A DNA stretch of 64,000 nucleotides, taken from Roseomonas genomospecies 6. Lineage in GTDB: Bacteria; Pseudomonadota; Alphaproteobacteria; Azospirillales; Azospirillaceae. Both the position numbers and the translations under genes were made by a program. Below are positions 44,881-53,604 of this stretch, one piece after another. The stretch covers positions 62,001-126,000 of the forward strand of contig NZ_QOKW01000019.1 in the NCBI RefSeq assembly GCF_008365375.1. Direction: 5' to 3'. The notes beneath the pieces are model-generated. The model was not told the origin of the DNA and did not search any database. It saw nothing but the letters and a program-made list of their open reading frames with translations. Position 1 is the stretch's first letter. Every line of letters begins with the position of its first letter.

Positions 44881-45111
44881 CTATATTCGCGAGCGCTCCG
44901 CCTTGCTGTAGTTGCTGAAATGGCCCTCCGCCGCGGCGGCCCGGCGGGCGGTCTTCAGGAATTTGTCCGCCTTGGTGTCCGGCGCGATGCGCGCCACCAG
45001 CTTTTCAAGCGCCGCCGACCCGCAGGACGAGCAGGCGGGCGTGTCCGAAGAGCGCACGAGCGTTTCGAACTCGTGATTGCAGGCGGTGCAGCGGTAGGAA
45101 TGGAGCGGCAT
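44881..45111 (-). CDS. FmdB-type zinc-ribbon protein
   Basis: 76 residues with the FmdB/CxxC-CxxC pattern: MPLHSYRCTACNHEFETLV and ACSSCGSAALEKLVARI. Four cysteines form one zinc ribbon. Function unknown; such proteins are common and often co-occur with regulators. The start at 45111 is the canonical MPLHSYRC; an upstream in-frame start is less likely. Convergent with the TyrR-like gene. Confidence 0.85.
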   Translation of the reverse strand: MPLHSYRCTACNHEFETLVRSSDTPACSSCGSAALEKLVARIAPDTKADKFLKTARRAAAAEGHFSNYSKAERSRI

Positions 45112-45253
45112 GGGAAGGTCCTCACGCGGGTCGGGAACCGTGTACACCCATCATATCACCTATTTTTCCTATGGGTATAGCGCAGTGCAGCAATCGCACC
45201 GGTCGGGGCCGTTCTGCGGTAGGATGGCCCGGCGATAAAAAATGGAGGAACGC

Positions 45254-45790
45254 GTGATCTACGCCTTCAACGACAAGGCCCCGCAGCTTTCGCCCGACTG
45301 CTGGGTCGCCCCCAACGCCACCGTCGTCGGCGACATCCTGCTGGAAGAGGACGTGTCCGTCTGGTGGGGGGCAGTGATGCGCGCGGAGGACGAGCGCATC
45401 CACATCGGCGCCGGCAGCAATGTCCAGGACAACGCCGTCCTCCACGTCGATCCCGGCTTTCCCCTGCTCATCGGGCGGAACGTGACCATCGGCCATCTGG
45501 CGATGCTGCACGGCTGCACCGTAGGCGACGGCAGTCTGATCGGCATCGGTGCCACCGTGCTGAACGGCGCCCGCATCGGGCGCGATTGCCTGATCGGCGC
45601 CCACGCCTTCATCGCGGAGGGCAAGGAGATCCCCGACCGGTCCCTGGTGCTCGGCGCGCCGGGCAAGGTGGTCCGCACCCTCTCCGACGAGGATGTGGAG
45701 CGGATGCGCGCCCCCGGCGCCGTCTATCGCGAGCGGTGGAAGAGCTACGCCCGGGGGCTGCGCCCCATCACCGTCCCCGGTCAGCCCTGA
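45254..45790 (+). CDS. Gamma-class carbonic anhydrase-like hexapeptide protein
   Basis: 178 residues from the GTG at 45254, with GGAGG five bases upstream; an in-frame ATG at 45242 overlaps that ribosome site. A left-handed beta-helix of hexapeptide repeats runs through most of the protein. Three His residues placed for metal binding are seen in VLHVDPG, TIGHLAMLHGC. Relatives (YrdA, PaaY) vary from active carbonic anhydrase to thioesterase; the true activity cannot be read here. Confidence 0.85.
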   Translation: MIYAFNDKAPQLSPDCWVAPNATVVGDILLEEDVSVWWGAVMRAEDERIHIGAGSNVQDNAVLHVDPGFPLLIGRNVTIGHLAMLHGCTVGDGSLIGIGATVLNGARIGRDCLIGAHAFIAEGKEIPDRSLVLGAPGKVVRTLSDEDVERMRAPGAVYRERWKSYARGLRPITVPGQP

Positions 45791-45823
45791 AGCCGGCCTC
45801 TGGGGGCGCGATGTGGGGCGCCC

Positions 45824-46573
45824 TCAGGCTCCGGCACCCTTGATGAAGAAGTACAGGGTCAGCCCCACGCCGATCGACACCACCACCCATTTCATCACGT
45901 CGCGGCTGACCCGCTTCGCGCCGAGCGCCCCGGCATAGCCGCCGGCGATGGCCGAGACCGCCATGACGACGGTCTCTGGCCACGACACCGCGTCGGACAG
46001 GCAGAAGGCTGCAACCGCCGCCCCGTTCATCAGCGCGGCCAGCAGGATGCGCAGCCCGTTCATGGCGTGGATGTCGCGCAGGCCGAACAGGGTCAGCGCC
46101 GCCAGCATCAGGAAGCCGATTCCGCCGCCGAAATAGCCGCCATAGATGGCGATGCCGAACTGGACCACCAGGACGGAGCGCCCTCCCAGCCTCAGCCGGG
46201 CGGCCAGCTTCGGCATGAAACTCCCCACCGCGAAGACCGCCGTCGCGAACAGAAGCAGCCAGGGTACCAGCCCGGCGAAGGCGCGGTCCGGGGTGGTCAG
46301 CAGAAGGACCGCCCCGACGACCCCGCCGACGAGGCTGACGATGGAGAAGGCGGTGACGCTGACCTCCGTCACGCCCCGGATTTCGTTCCGATAGGCCCAA
46401 GCGCTGGCCATCTGACCGGGGAACAGGGCGACGGTGCTGGACACGTTGGCGCTGACCGGCGGCACCCCGGCGAACAGCAGCGCCGGAAAGGTGATGAACG
46501 CCCCGCCCCCGGCGATGGCGTTGAGCACGCCCGACGCGAACGCCGCCAGCATCAACAGCACCATGGCAACCAT
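45824..46573 (-). CDS. TSUP (TauE/SafE) family sulfite/organic anion permease
   Basis: 249 residues with about eight membrane helices. The TSUP repeats are seen as GVLNAIAGGGAFITFPALLFAGVPPVSANVSSTVALFPG and IAIYGGYFGGGIGFLMLAALTLFGLRDIHAMNGLR. Family members export sulfite, sulfoacetate or other anions; the substrate is not readable. GGGAGG lies just before the chosen ATG at 46573. Convergent with the carbonic-anhydrase-like gene. Confidence 0.85.
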   Translation of the reverse strand: MVAMVLLMLAAFASGVLNAIAGGGAFITFPALLFAGVPPVSANVSSTVALFPGQMASAWAYRNEIRGVTEVSVTAFSIVSLVGGVVGAVLLLTTPDRAFAGLVPWLLLFATAVFAVGSFMPKLAARLRLGGRSVLVVQFGIAIYGGYFGGGIGFLMLAALTLFGLRDIHAMNGLRILLAALMNGAAVAAFCLSDAVSWPETVVMAVSAIAGGYAGALGAKRVSRDVMKWVVVSIGVGLTLYFFIKGAGA

Positions 46574-46748
46574 CGGACCTCCCACATCGGCTTTCAACGC
46601 AGGCCTTCAACGTATTTGGCATGCCAGCTTTGGTGGTGGGTACCCTGACAATCGCCATAGTGAGGACAAGCGCCCCGACGGGCCCGAAACACAAAAACAC
46701 GATTTCACTGATTGTTTGCCACATTAGCTATTGACGCCTTGTGGCATA

Positions 46749-46758
46749 TGGTATACCA
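46749..46758. promoter_or_regulatory. Palindrome upstream of the CBS gene
   Basis: TGGTATACCA is a perfect 10-bp palindrome, extended to ATGGTATACCAA, in an AT-rich stretch between the divergent TSUP and CBS genes. It resembles sites of GntR/FCD regulators and could be an operator. Confidence 0.4.
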
Positions 46759-46909
46759 AATATCCATCGCCCGCCGCTGCCTGATGCCCAGGCGCCGCCG
46801 ACGGCCATCGACCGGCCCGATGCGGCTCCACCGGCGAATCTCCGGTCCCCCGCGGGGGTCTCCGTGCAGGGCGTGCTTACGCAAACCGCTGTCTGGTGGA
46901 GGGCTCGCC

Positions 46910-47359
46910 ATGAAAGTCGCTGACATTCTTCGGACCAAGGAATCCCGCGTCGTCACCGTGCGGTCGGGCGAAACCATCGAGGAGGCGATCCGGCTCATGA
47001 AGTCGGAGAACATCAGCGCCCTGGTGGTCAAGGACGTCTGCCGGACGGAAGGCAATGCCGTTGCCGGCATGCTTTCGGAGCGCGACATCGTCTACGCGCT
47101 GTTGGAGCGCGGGGCTTCGGTTCTGAAGACGCCGGTCTTCATGCTGATGTCGCGCGCCCCCCAGACCTGCACGCCCGACGACAGCCTCACCCATGCGCTG
47201 GAACTGATGGACCGTCACCACATCCGGCATTTGCCCGTGCTCGACGGATCGACGCTGGTCGGCGTCGTCAGCGCCCGCGACTTCACCAAGCTCCAGCTCA
47301 CCGAGATGGTCGCCCACACCCAGCCACCGGCGCAGGACTCCCCCGTCTACGCCCACTGA
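46910..47359 (+). CDS. CBS-pair domain protein
   Basis: 149 residues made of two CBS motifs: MKVADILRTKESRVVTVRSGETIEEAIRLMKSENISALVV with GMLSERDIVYAL, and VFMLMSRAPQTCTPDDSLTHALELMDRHHIRHLPVLDGSTLVGVVSARDFTK. Stand-alone CBS pairs bind adenine nucleotides and often sense energy state. GGTGGAGGG precedes the ATG at 46910. A strong terminator follows. Confidence 0.9.
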   Translation: MKVADILRTKESRVVTVRSGETIEEAIRLMKSENISALVVKDVCRTEGNAVAGMLSERDIVYALLERGASVLKTPVFMLMSRAPQTCTPDDSLTHALELMDRHHIRHLPVLDGSTLVGVVSARDFTKLQLTEMVAHTQPPAQDSPVYAH

Positions 47360-47378
47360 CGCCACCGGCACTCCCACG

Positions 47379-47415
47379 AAAAAGACCCTTCGTCCCGCCG
47401 GGCGAAGGGTCTTTT
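47379..47415. terminator. Bidirectional Rho-independent terminator
   Basis: AAAAGACCCTTCG (47380-47392) pairs perfectly with CGAAGGGTCTTTT (47403-47415) across a 10-nt loop. T runs occur on both strands, serving the convergent CBS (+) and PPDK-like (-) genes. Confidence 0.92.
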
Positions 47416-47432
47416 CACATCAAGCGGAGCGA

Positions 47433-49196
47433 TTATTCACCAGGTTCCTCGGCCCAGCGCAGCAGCAGGGCCACGGACTCCGGCGGTTCGGGGCGGATCA
47501 TCGGGACACTGCCGAGGATCACCTCGCCCGTGCCGCCATCCACGGTGATGATCTCGCCAGCCCGAACGGTCCTATTGCCCACGGTCATCACGCCGGCCGC
47601 CGGATCGACGCGCAGGGCGCGGGCACCGGTGACGCAAGGCAGCCCCATGGCGCGGGCGACGGTCGCGGCGTGGCTGGTCGCTCCGCCGCGGGCGGTCACC
47701 ACGGCGCAGGCCGCCTGCATGCCGTGCACGTCGTGGGGGGACGTCTCCGGCCGGCACAGCACCACCGCGACCCCCTCCGCCGCCAGCCGGACCGCCTCGT
47801 CCGATGTGAAGACGGCGGCGCCCGTCGCCGCGCCGGAGGAGGCCGGAAGGCCGCTGGCGATCACCTCGCGGGGTGCGTCCGGATCGGGGATGGGGCGCAG
47901 GCCGTCCGCCAGAGCCGGCAGGTCGGCGCGCCGCACCGCCTCGGCCCGCGTGATGATACCGGCCTGGGCCATCTCCGTGGCGATCCGCGCCGCCGCTTCC
48001 GGAGAGCGCTTGCCCGAGCGCGACTGGAGGATGAACAGACGTCCCTGCTGGACGGTGAACTCGATTTCCTGCATGTCGCCGAAATGGCGCTCCAGCCGGT
48101 CGGCGATGCGGCCCAGTTCGGCGAAGGCTTCGGGGGCCACCGTCTCCATAGATGGGCCGGCGCCGGACAGAGGCCCCGGCGTGCGCAGGCCGGACACGAT
48201 GTCCTCCCCCTGGGCGTCGGCCAGGAATTCCCCGCACAGCACGGCTTCCCCGGTGGCCGGGTCGCGGCTGTGGACCACCCCGGTGCCGGAGGCGCCGCCG
48301 CGGTTGCCGAACACCATGGACTGCACCGTCGCGGCCGTGCCCCAATCGTCGGGAATGCCGTGCAGCGCCCGGTAGGCAACCGCGCGGGCATTCCTCCAGG
48401 AACAGAAGATGGCGCCGATGGCCGCGAAGAGCTGGGTCCGCGCATCCTGCGGGAAGGGCTCCCCCGCTTCGCGCTCGATCACGTCGCGATAGGCAGCGGC
48501 CACGGCGCGCCAGTCGGCGGCGTTCAGGTCGGCGTCGCGGGCCAGACCGCGACCCTCCTTGTAGGAATCCAGCGCCGCATCGAAGGCGTGGGCGCCCACG
48601 CCCTGGACCACCGTGCCGTAGGTCTGGATCAGCCGGCGGTAGCAGTCGTAGGCGAAGCGCGCGTCGCCGCTGCGGGCGGCCAGCCCCTTCACCGTCGCGT
48701 CGGTCAGGCCGAGATTCAGGATCGTGTCCATCATGCCGGGCATCGACGCCCGCGCGCCCGAGCGGACGGACACCAGCAGCGGATTCTCCGACCCGCCGAA
48801 CCGCGCGCCCGCGACGGATTCCAGCCGGAGCAGCGCCTCCTCCACCTGGGCCGTCAGCCCGGCGGGAAAGCGGTTCTGGCCGGCGCGGTGCCGGCGGCTG
48901 GCCTCGGCCACGATGGTGAAGCCCGGCGGCACCGGGATGCCCAGCCGCGCCATCTCGGCCAGCCCGGCGCCCTTGCCGCCCAGTTCCGCCACCATGCCGG
49001 CATGCCCCTCCGCACCGCCACCGCCGAAGGCATACACCCACCGCTGCCCTTCCGCCCGCTGTCCTTCAGCCCGCTGTCCCTCCGCCCGCTGCCCACCGGC
49101 CGCTGGCAGCGCCGCATGGCCCGCGACCACCGCCGGACCCACGGCGATGGAGCCGCCGATGTCGGTGGAGCCTTGGAGGGTGGAGTGGTGCAACAT
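47433..49196 (-). CDS. Pyruvate phosphate dikinase-like protein lacking the C-terminal barrel
   Basis: 587 residues. It has the PPDK ATP-grasp domain (WVYAFGGGGAEGHAGMVAELGGKGAGLAEMARLGIPVPPGF, SVRSGARASMPGMMDTILNLGL) and the phosphohistidine domain with catalytic His in ARGGATSHAATVARAMGLPCVTG. Standard PPDK runs to about 880 residues; the PEP/pyruvate-binding TIM barrel is missing, the frame stops at 47433 and no barrel follows before the terminator. It cannot complete the normal dikinase reaction alone. Near the N-terminus a 15-bp tandem repeat encodes EGQRA three times. Confidence 0.85.
   Translation of the reverse strand: MLHHSTLQGSTDIGGSIAVGPAVVAGHAALPAAGGQRAEGQRAEGQRAEGQRWVYAFGGGGAEGHAGMVAELGGKGAGLAEMARLGIPVPPGFTIVAEASRRHRAGQNRFPAGLTAQVEEALLRLESVAGARFGGSENPLLVSVRSGARASMPGMMDTILNLGLTDATVKGLAARSGDARFAYDCYRRLIQTYGTVVQGVGAHAFDAALDSYKEGRGLARDADLNAADWRAVAAAYRDVIEREAGEPFPQDARTQLFAAIGAIFCSWRNARAVAYRALHGIPDDWGTAATVQSMVFGNRGGASGTGVVHSRDPATGEAVLCGEFLADAQGEDIVSGLRTPGPLSGAGPSMETVAPEAFAELGRIADRLERHFGDMQEIEFTVQQGRLFILQSRSGKRSPEAAARIATEMAQAGIITRAEAVRRADLPALADGLRPIPDPDAPREVIASGLPASSGAATGAAVFTSDEAVRLAAEGVAVVLCRPETSPHDVHGMQAACAVVTARGGATSHAATVARAMGLPCVTGARALRVDPAAGVMTVGNRTVRAGEIITVDGGTGEVILGSVPMIRPEPPESVALLLRWAEEPGE
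49042..49095 (-). repeat. 15-bp tandem repeat in the PPDK-like gene
   Basis: Three and a half near-identical 15-bp units (on the plus strand CGCTGCCCTTCCGCC and variants) encode GQRAEGQRAEGQRAEGQR in a linker before the ATP-grasp domain. Being a multiple of three, copy changes would keep frame. Confidence 0.85.
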
Positions 49197-49443
49197 CGAC
49201 CTATCCTCGCGTCAGCGTGGTGTTCAGGCGCCCTGTGGACATGAACGAAAAATTTCTCAGCTCAACCCGATATCTTATTTCTCCATAATGCCGCTCCGCG
49301 CACGGAGTGCAATGCACAAATAGTCGCATTTGAGACGACAACGCTTTGGGGCCGCAAAAAGGCACGAAAAATTCCGTATCATGGAAGTTCGCACGGAATT
49401 CCGGCCGGAAACTCCCGATTGCCGAGACCGCCAACCCAGACCG

Positions 49444-50196
49444 TCAGCCCAGCCGCGCCTGCTCCAGCGGGACGCGCGTCAGGGGGTAGCCCAGCCCCTC
49501 CGGGATGCACAACGCCGGGCCGTCGGGGGTGTCCGTGGGACAGGGAAGGATCGGCGCCAGCGGGTGGAAGCGCGCGGCCTCCTCCATCGCGTGCCGCACC
49601 GTGCGGCAGCCAGCCAGACGCAGCAGGTTCATGCGGGTGGCGAAGACCAGCGACAGCCGCTCCGCGTCCGCTTCGGCAAGGATGGCGCGCGGCGTACCCC
49701 AGAATCCGGCGACCGCCTCCACCCCGTCCACCACGGCGGTCTGCCGCGCCGGGGCCTTGGCCAGGAAGAACAGCGTGTCGAACCGCCGCCACACGCTCTC
49801 CGGGGTGATCCAGCGGGCGAAGGGAACCAGCGCCGCCACGTCCGGCTCCAGCCCCGCCGCCAGCAGACGGTCCAGGAAGGTCCCGCCCGAGACGGCCCGC
49901 AGCCCGTCCAGCAGCGCGGCATCGACCGGCCCGCCGGCCAGCAGAAGGCCGCACTCTTCGAACGCCTCGCGGATCGCGGCCAGCCGCTGCGGCATGTCGT
50001 CGGTCAGCGGCAGGGACAGGTCGCGCCAGGGAAGCTCGCTGTCCTCCGCGTCCAGCCGCCCGCCGGGAAAGACGGAGGCGCCGGGCGCGAAGCGGAGGTC
50101 GCGGTGGCGCTGGATCATGAAGACCTCCAGCCCGTCCACGCCGTCGCGCAGCAGGATCAGGCTGGCGGCGGGAAACGGCTCGACGGGCGCGTTCAT
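49444..50196 (-). CDS. NUDIX hydrolase, NUDT19-like
   Basis: 250 residues. The NUDIX box is split by an insertion: FPGGRLDAEDSE, then about 20 residues, then AAIREAFEECGLLL, as in NUDT19/RNF-type enzymes that hydrolyse CoA or related diphosphates. The substrate is a guess from that layout. It starts MNAPVEPFPAASLILLRDG at 50196 and is divergent from pyk. Confidence 0.83.
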   Translation of the reverse strand: MNAPVEPFPAASLILLRDGVDGLEVFMIQRHRDLRFAPGASVFPGGRLDAEDSELPWRDLSLPLTDDMPQRLAAIREAFEECGLLLAGGPVDAALLDGLRAVSGGTFLDRLLAAGLEPDVAALVPFARWITPESVWRRFDTLFFLAKAPARQTAVVDGVEAVAGFWGTPRAILAEADAERLSLVFATRMNLLRLAGCRTVRHAMEEAARFHPLAPILPCPTDTPDGPALCIPEGLGYPLTRVPLEQARLG

Positions 50197-50380
50197 GGCA
50201 TCGTCCTGTCCGGTGGCGGGTCTCCAGTGTCCGTCCACCCTGCCCGCGCGGTCAAACCAACCGTGTGACTTCCCGCCATGTGGAAAAGCCATAGCCACGG
50301 TTTGACCCCCACCCCCGCCCGGCCGCAGCATCCTGCCAATCACCGCCCTCCCAGCACCGCCCTCTCAGGAGGCCAGCGCC

Positions 50381-51844
50381 ATGTCGCGCAACCGCAGCAC
50401 CAAGATCGTCGCCACTCTGGGGCCGGCCAGTTCGACCTACAGCCAGATTTTCGCCCTCGCCGAGGCCGGCGTGGACGTCTTCCGCCTGAACGCCAGCCAC
50501 GGCACGCAGCGCGACCACGCCGAACGCTACCGCCAGATCCGGGCGGTCGAGGAAACGGTCGGGCGTCCCATCGGCGTGCTTCTCGACCTCCAGGGTCCGA
50601 AGCTGCGGGTCGGCACCTTCCAGGAGGTGGCGGTGATCCTGGCCGGCGGCGACCGCTTCCGCCTCGACCTCGACCCCACGCCGGGCGACCGCAGCCGCGT
50701 CTGCGTCCCCCATCCGGAAATTTTCGCCAGCCTGGAGCCGGGCCACGAGCTTCTGCTGAACGACGGGCGCATGCGCCTGCGCGTGCTGAGCTGCGGCCCC
50801 GACCATGCGGAGACGGAGGTGCTGGTCGGCGGCACCCTGTCCGACCGCAAGGGCATGAACGTCCCCGGCACCACGCTGGCCCTCAGCGCCCTGTCTGAGA
50901 AGGACCGCAGCGACCTCCAGTTCGGCCTGACGCTGGGCGTGGACTGGATCGGCCTCAGCTTCGTCCAGCGGCCCGAGGACATCCTGGAGGCGCGCGCCCT
51001 GATCGGCGACCGCGCCCACATCATGACCAAGGTGGAGAAGCCCGCCGCCCTGCCCCACCTGGAGGAGATCATCGCCCTGTCGGACGCGGTGATGGTGGCC
51101 CGCGGCGATCTGGGTGTGGAACTGCCGCCGGAGGACGTGCCCGGCCTTCAGAAGCGGATGATCCGCATGAGCCGCGCCGCCGGCAAGCCGGTGATCGTCG
51201 CCACGCAGATGCTGGAATCCATGATCACGGAGCCGACGCCGACGCGCGCCGAGGCATCGGACGTGGCGACCGCCGTCTATGACGGGTCGGACGCCGTGAT
51301 GCTGTCGGCGGAATCCGCGTCGGGCAAGCACCCCGTGGAGGCCGTGGCGATGATGGACCGCATCATCCGCCGGGTGGAGCACGATCCGCTCTACCGCCGC
51401 ATCATGGACTCCGAACATCCGCGTCCGGAGGCGACCACCCCGGACGCCCTGTCCGCCGCGGCGCGCCAGATCGCGGAGACCATCTCCGCCGCCGGCATCG
51501 CCACCTTCACCAGCACCGGTTCCACCGCCCGCCGCGCCTCGCGCGAACGGCCCACCGTTCCGATCCTGGGCCTCAGCGCGCGCCGCGAGACCGCCCGGCT
51601 GCTGTCCCTGGCCTGGGGCGTGCACCCGGTCTGGACCGCGGACGTGGAGAACTTCTCGGAAATGGTCGAGCGGGCCAGCCTGGTCGCCGCTCAGGAGGGC
51701 ATCGGCTCGCCCGGACAATCCCTCATCGTGACGGCGGGCGTCCCCTTCGGAACGCCCGGCACCACCAACAGCCTGCGCGTGGTCACCATCACCGCGAACG
51801 GACTGAACACCACCAGCGCCGTGAAGCTCCAGGAGCCGGTCTGA
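50381..51844 (+). CDS. pyk: Pyruvate kinase
   Basis: 487 residues; converts PEP and ADP to pyruvate and ATP. Landmarks: TKIVATLGPAS, FRLNASHG, LLDLQGPKLRVG, the catalytic Lys in IMTKVEKPAAL, VMVARGDLGVE, KPVIVATQMLESMI and ASDVATAVYDGSDAVMLSAESA. Length is normal. It follows GAGG with a suitable gap. It lies near the PPDK-like gene, so PEP-pyruvate enzymes cluster here. Confidence 0.95.
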   Translation: MSRNRSTKIVATLGPASSTYSQIFALAEAGVDVFRLNASHGTQRDHAERYRQIRAVEETVGRPIGVLLDLQGPKLRVGTFQEVAVILAGGDRFRLDLDPTPGDRSRVCVPHPEIFASLEPGHELLLNDGRMRLRVLSCGPDHAETEVLVGGTLSDRKGMNVPGTTLALSALSEKDRSDLQFGLTLGVDWIGLSFVQRPEDILEARALIGDRAHIMTKVEKPAALPHLEEIIALSDAVMVARGDLGVELPPEDVPGLQKRMIRMSRAAGKPVIVATQMLESMITEPTPTRAEASDVATAVYDGSDAVMLSAESASGKHPVEAVAMMDRIIRRVEHDPLYRRIMDSEHPRPEATTPDALSAAARQIAETISAAGIATFTSTGSTARRASRERPTVPILGLSARRETARLLSLAWGVHPVWTADVENFSEMVERASLVAAQEGIGSPGQSLIVTAGVPFGTPGTTNSLRVVTITANGLNTTSAVKLQEPV

Positions 51845-51899
51845 CCCCGTGCGTGCCCTTCCCCCTCACCGGGGGCGGGGCACCCTCACTCCAGGCCAC

Positions 51900-52589
51900 T
51901 CACTCCAGGAAGTCGCAATGCTTCTCGACGTGCGCCGCCAGCCCCAGGGTGTGGTCGCGGATCAGTTGTTCGGCCTGATCGACGTCGCGGCGTTCCAGAG
52001 CCTTGATGATTTCCTTGTGGTCGTGGATCGACCGCTCCGCCCGGTTGTCCTGGCCGATGGTCAGCTTGCGGATCGCGCGGATGTGGATGAACAGGTTGTC
52101 GGTCATCTCCTGGATCAGCTTGGAACCGCTGAGCCGGATGATGCTCTTGTGGAAGGCGATGTTGGCGTCGGAATATTCGCTGACATGCTCCTTGGGGTTC
52201 CGCATCTCGAAATTGCGGAACAGGTCCCACAGGGTGCGGATGTCCTCGTCGGTGGCCTGCTGGGCGACCATCCGCCCGGCCATGCTTTCCAGCGCCGCCC
52301 AGACCTGGATCATCTCGATGATCTCGGCCTTGGTCTTGCGGATGACGAAGATGCCCCGGCGCGGCTGGAGCCGGATGAACCCCTCCTGCTCCAGCAGGGT
52401 CAGCGCCTCGCGGATCGGCGTCCGGCTGACGCCCAGCATGTCGCTGAGCTGCCGCTCCTCAAGCCGGATCTCGTCGTTATGGTCGTAGATATCCATTTGC
52501 GAGATGGCTTGCTTCAACGCATGGTACGCTTGAGCGCGGAAGGTCGATCCGGTGTCGAGCGGCTGGACGTTGATCGGCGGAGGGGTCAT
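51900..52589 (-). CDS. GntR-family (FadR/FCD) transcriptional regulator
   Basis: 229 residues. Winged helix (EIRLEERQLSDMLGVSRTPIREALTLLEQEGFIRLQPRRGIFV, about 42-85) and a helical FCD ligand domain with metal-binding residues (DANIAFHKSII, RAERSIHDHKEIIKALERRD). FCD regulators often control organic-acid operons; the gcl operon beyond thiE is a plausible target. The start at 52589 follows GGAGG. Possible binding sites are noted at 52698 and 62713. Confidence 0.88.
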   Translation of the reverse strand: MTPPPINVQPLDTGSTFRAQAYHALKQAISQMDIYDHNDEIRLEERQLSDMLGVSRTPIREALTLLEQEGFIRLQPRRGIFVIRKTKAEIIEMIQVWAALESMAGRMVAQQATDEDIRTLWDLFRNFEMRNPKEHVSEYSDANIAFHKSIIRLSGSKLIQEMTDNLFIHIRAIRKLTIGQDNRAERSIHDHKEIIKALERRDVDQAEQLIRDHTLGLAAHVEKHCDFLE

Positions 52590-52697
52590 GAGCGGCACCG
52601 TTCCTTGAATGCTGGGAATGCTGACCGTCCGGACGCACCCCAATGCGCGCCGGCCCGGTGGTGCGAAGGCGTCGAATCGCATCGCTTTCGTATATGA

Positions 52698-52707
52698 GAT
52701 ACCAGAT
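52698..52707. promoter_or_regulatory. Candidate GntR operator near its own gene
   Basis: GATACCAGAT, whose complement ATCTGGTATC matches the site ATCTGGTATA at 62710-62719. It lies about 110 bases before the regulator's start codon. Short match, low certainty. Confidence 0.3.
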
Positions 52708-52782
52708 GCACATTCTGCGTTGAAAAGTCCAGGATCACGATAAGGAAAGGGCACGCCCGCTCCGGTCTCTTCCTTCCGGACC

Positions 52783-53397
52783 TCAGCCTTTCAACGCCTT
52801 GAGCAGATCGGGCAGACTGTCCGGTGCCCGCATCAATGCCCCCATGACCGCCACACCGGCGGCTCCGGCGGCCAGACAGCCCCCGACATGGCCCGACTCC
52901 ACACCGCCGAGCGCGATGACGGGGATGGAAGCGCCCGCGGCCAGCCGTCGCAGCCCCTCCGTCCCGACCGGTGGGCCGTAACCCGGCTTGCTCGGGGACG
53001 GGAAGATGGGCGACAGGGTGACATAGTCCGCTCCGCCCGCCTCGGCCCGGCGAATCCCGCCCTCATCATGCGCCGAAAGCCCGACCAGGGCGCCGGGACC
53101 GAGCCGCCGCCGCGCCGCCGTCACGTCGGCCCCGTCCGGCAGATGCACCCCGTCCGTTCCCGCGGCCAGCGCCAGATCGGGATCGCCGTGCAGCGTGATC
53201 AGCGCCCCCCAGGGCCGCGCCCGCTCCACCAGCGCGTGGGCGAGCGCCACCTGCCGGGACTCGTCCAGATCCTTTTCGCGCAGCGACAGCCAACGCAGTC
53301 CCCCGGCGAACAGGCGCGCCGCGAGGTCCGGCAAGGGCTGCGCCGCCTGCCGCCGGTCCGTGATCGCCAACAGGCGGGGACTCGGAATCGCCATCAT
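52783..53397 (-). CDS. thiE: Thiamine phosphate synthase-like protein
   Basis: 204 residues; joins HMP diphosphate and thiazole phosphate to thiamine phosphate. TIM-barrel landmarks: LLAITDRR, GLRWLSLREKDLD, LITLHGDPDLALAAGTDGVHLP, LVGLSAHDEGGIRRAEAGGADYVTLSPIFPSPSKPG and IPVIALGGVES. Of the family's STKT-like stretch, SPIFPSPSKPG is kept. It could instead be the TenI paralogue, since ThiE and TenI are hard to separate by eye. The second ATG (53394) is equally possible. Divergent from gcl. Confidence 0.8.
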   Translation of the reverse strand: MMAIPSPRLLAITDRRQAAQPLPDLAARLFAGGLRWLSLREKDLDESRQVALAHALVERARPWGALITLHGDPDLALAAGTDGVHLPDGADVTAARRRLGPGALVGLSAHDEGGIRRAEAGGADYVTLSPIFPSPSKPGYGPPVGTEGLRRLAAGASIPVIALGGVESGHVGGCLAAGAAGVAVMGALMRAPDSLPDLLKALKG

Positions 53398-53604
53398 GCC
53401 TTGACGATGACAGCGCGAACGGGACTGTGCAAGTGCAGCATAATCGCCCGCGTCATCCATCTGCGTCATCGTGAGGACTGCCCCATTCGGCGCATTTTCC
53501 ATCAAGCGGAAAGGATTCGCCAACACTTTGCCAATAGCCGCCCGGCTGATGAAAGCTCAATCCAACGCAACAGCGACCCGTTACGCGAGGGAGGAGACCA
53601 AGCC

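Noticed and set aside
47416..47432. Frameshift separating the PPDK-like gene from a downstream C-terminal domain
   Set aside because: A strong terminator and a convergent CBS gene follow at once. No barrel sequence is present in any frame.
49201..49434. A 77-codon minus frame upstream of the PPDK-like gene
   Set aside because: No ribosome site, no family, and it lies where the promoter is expected.
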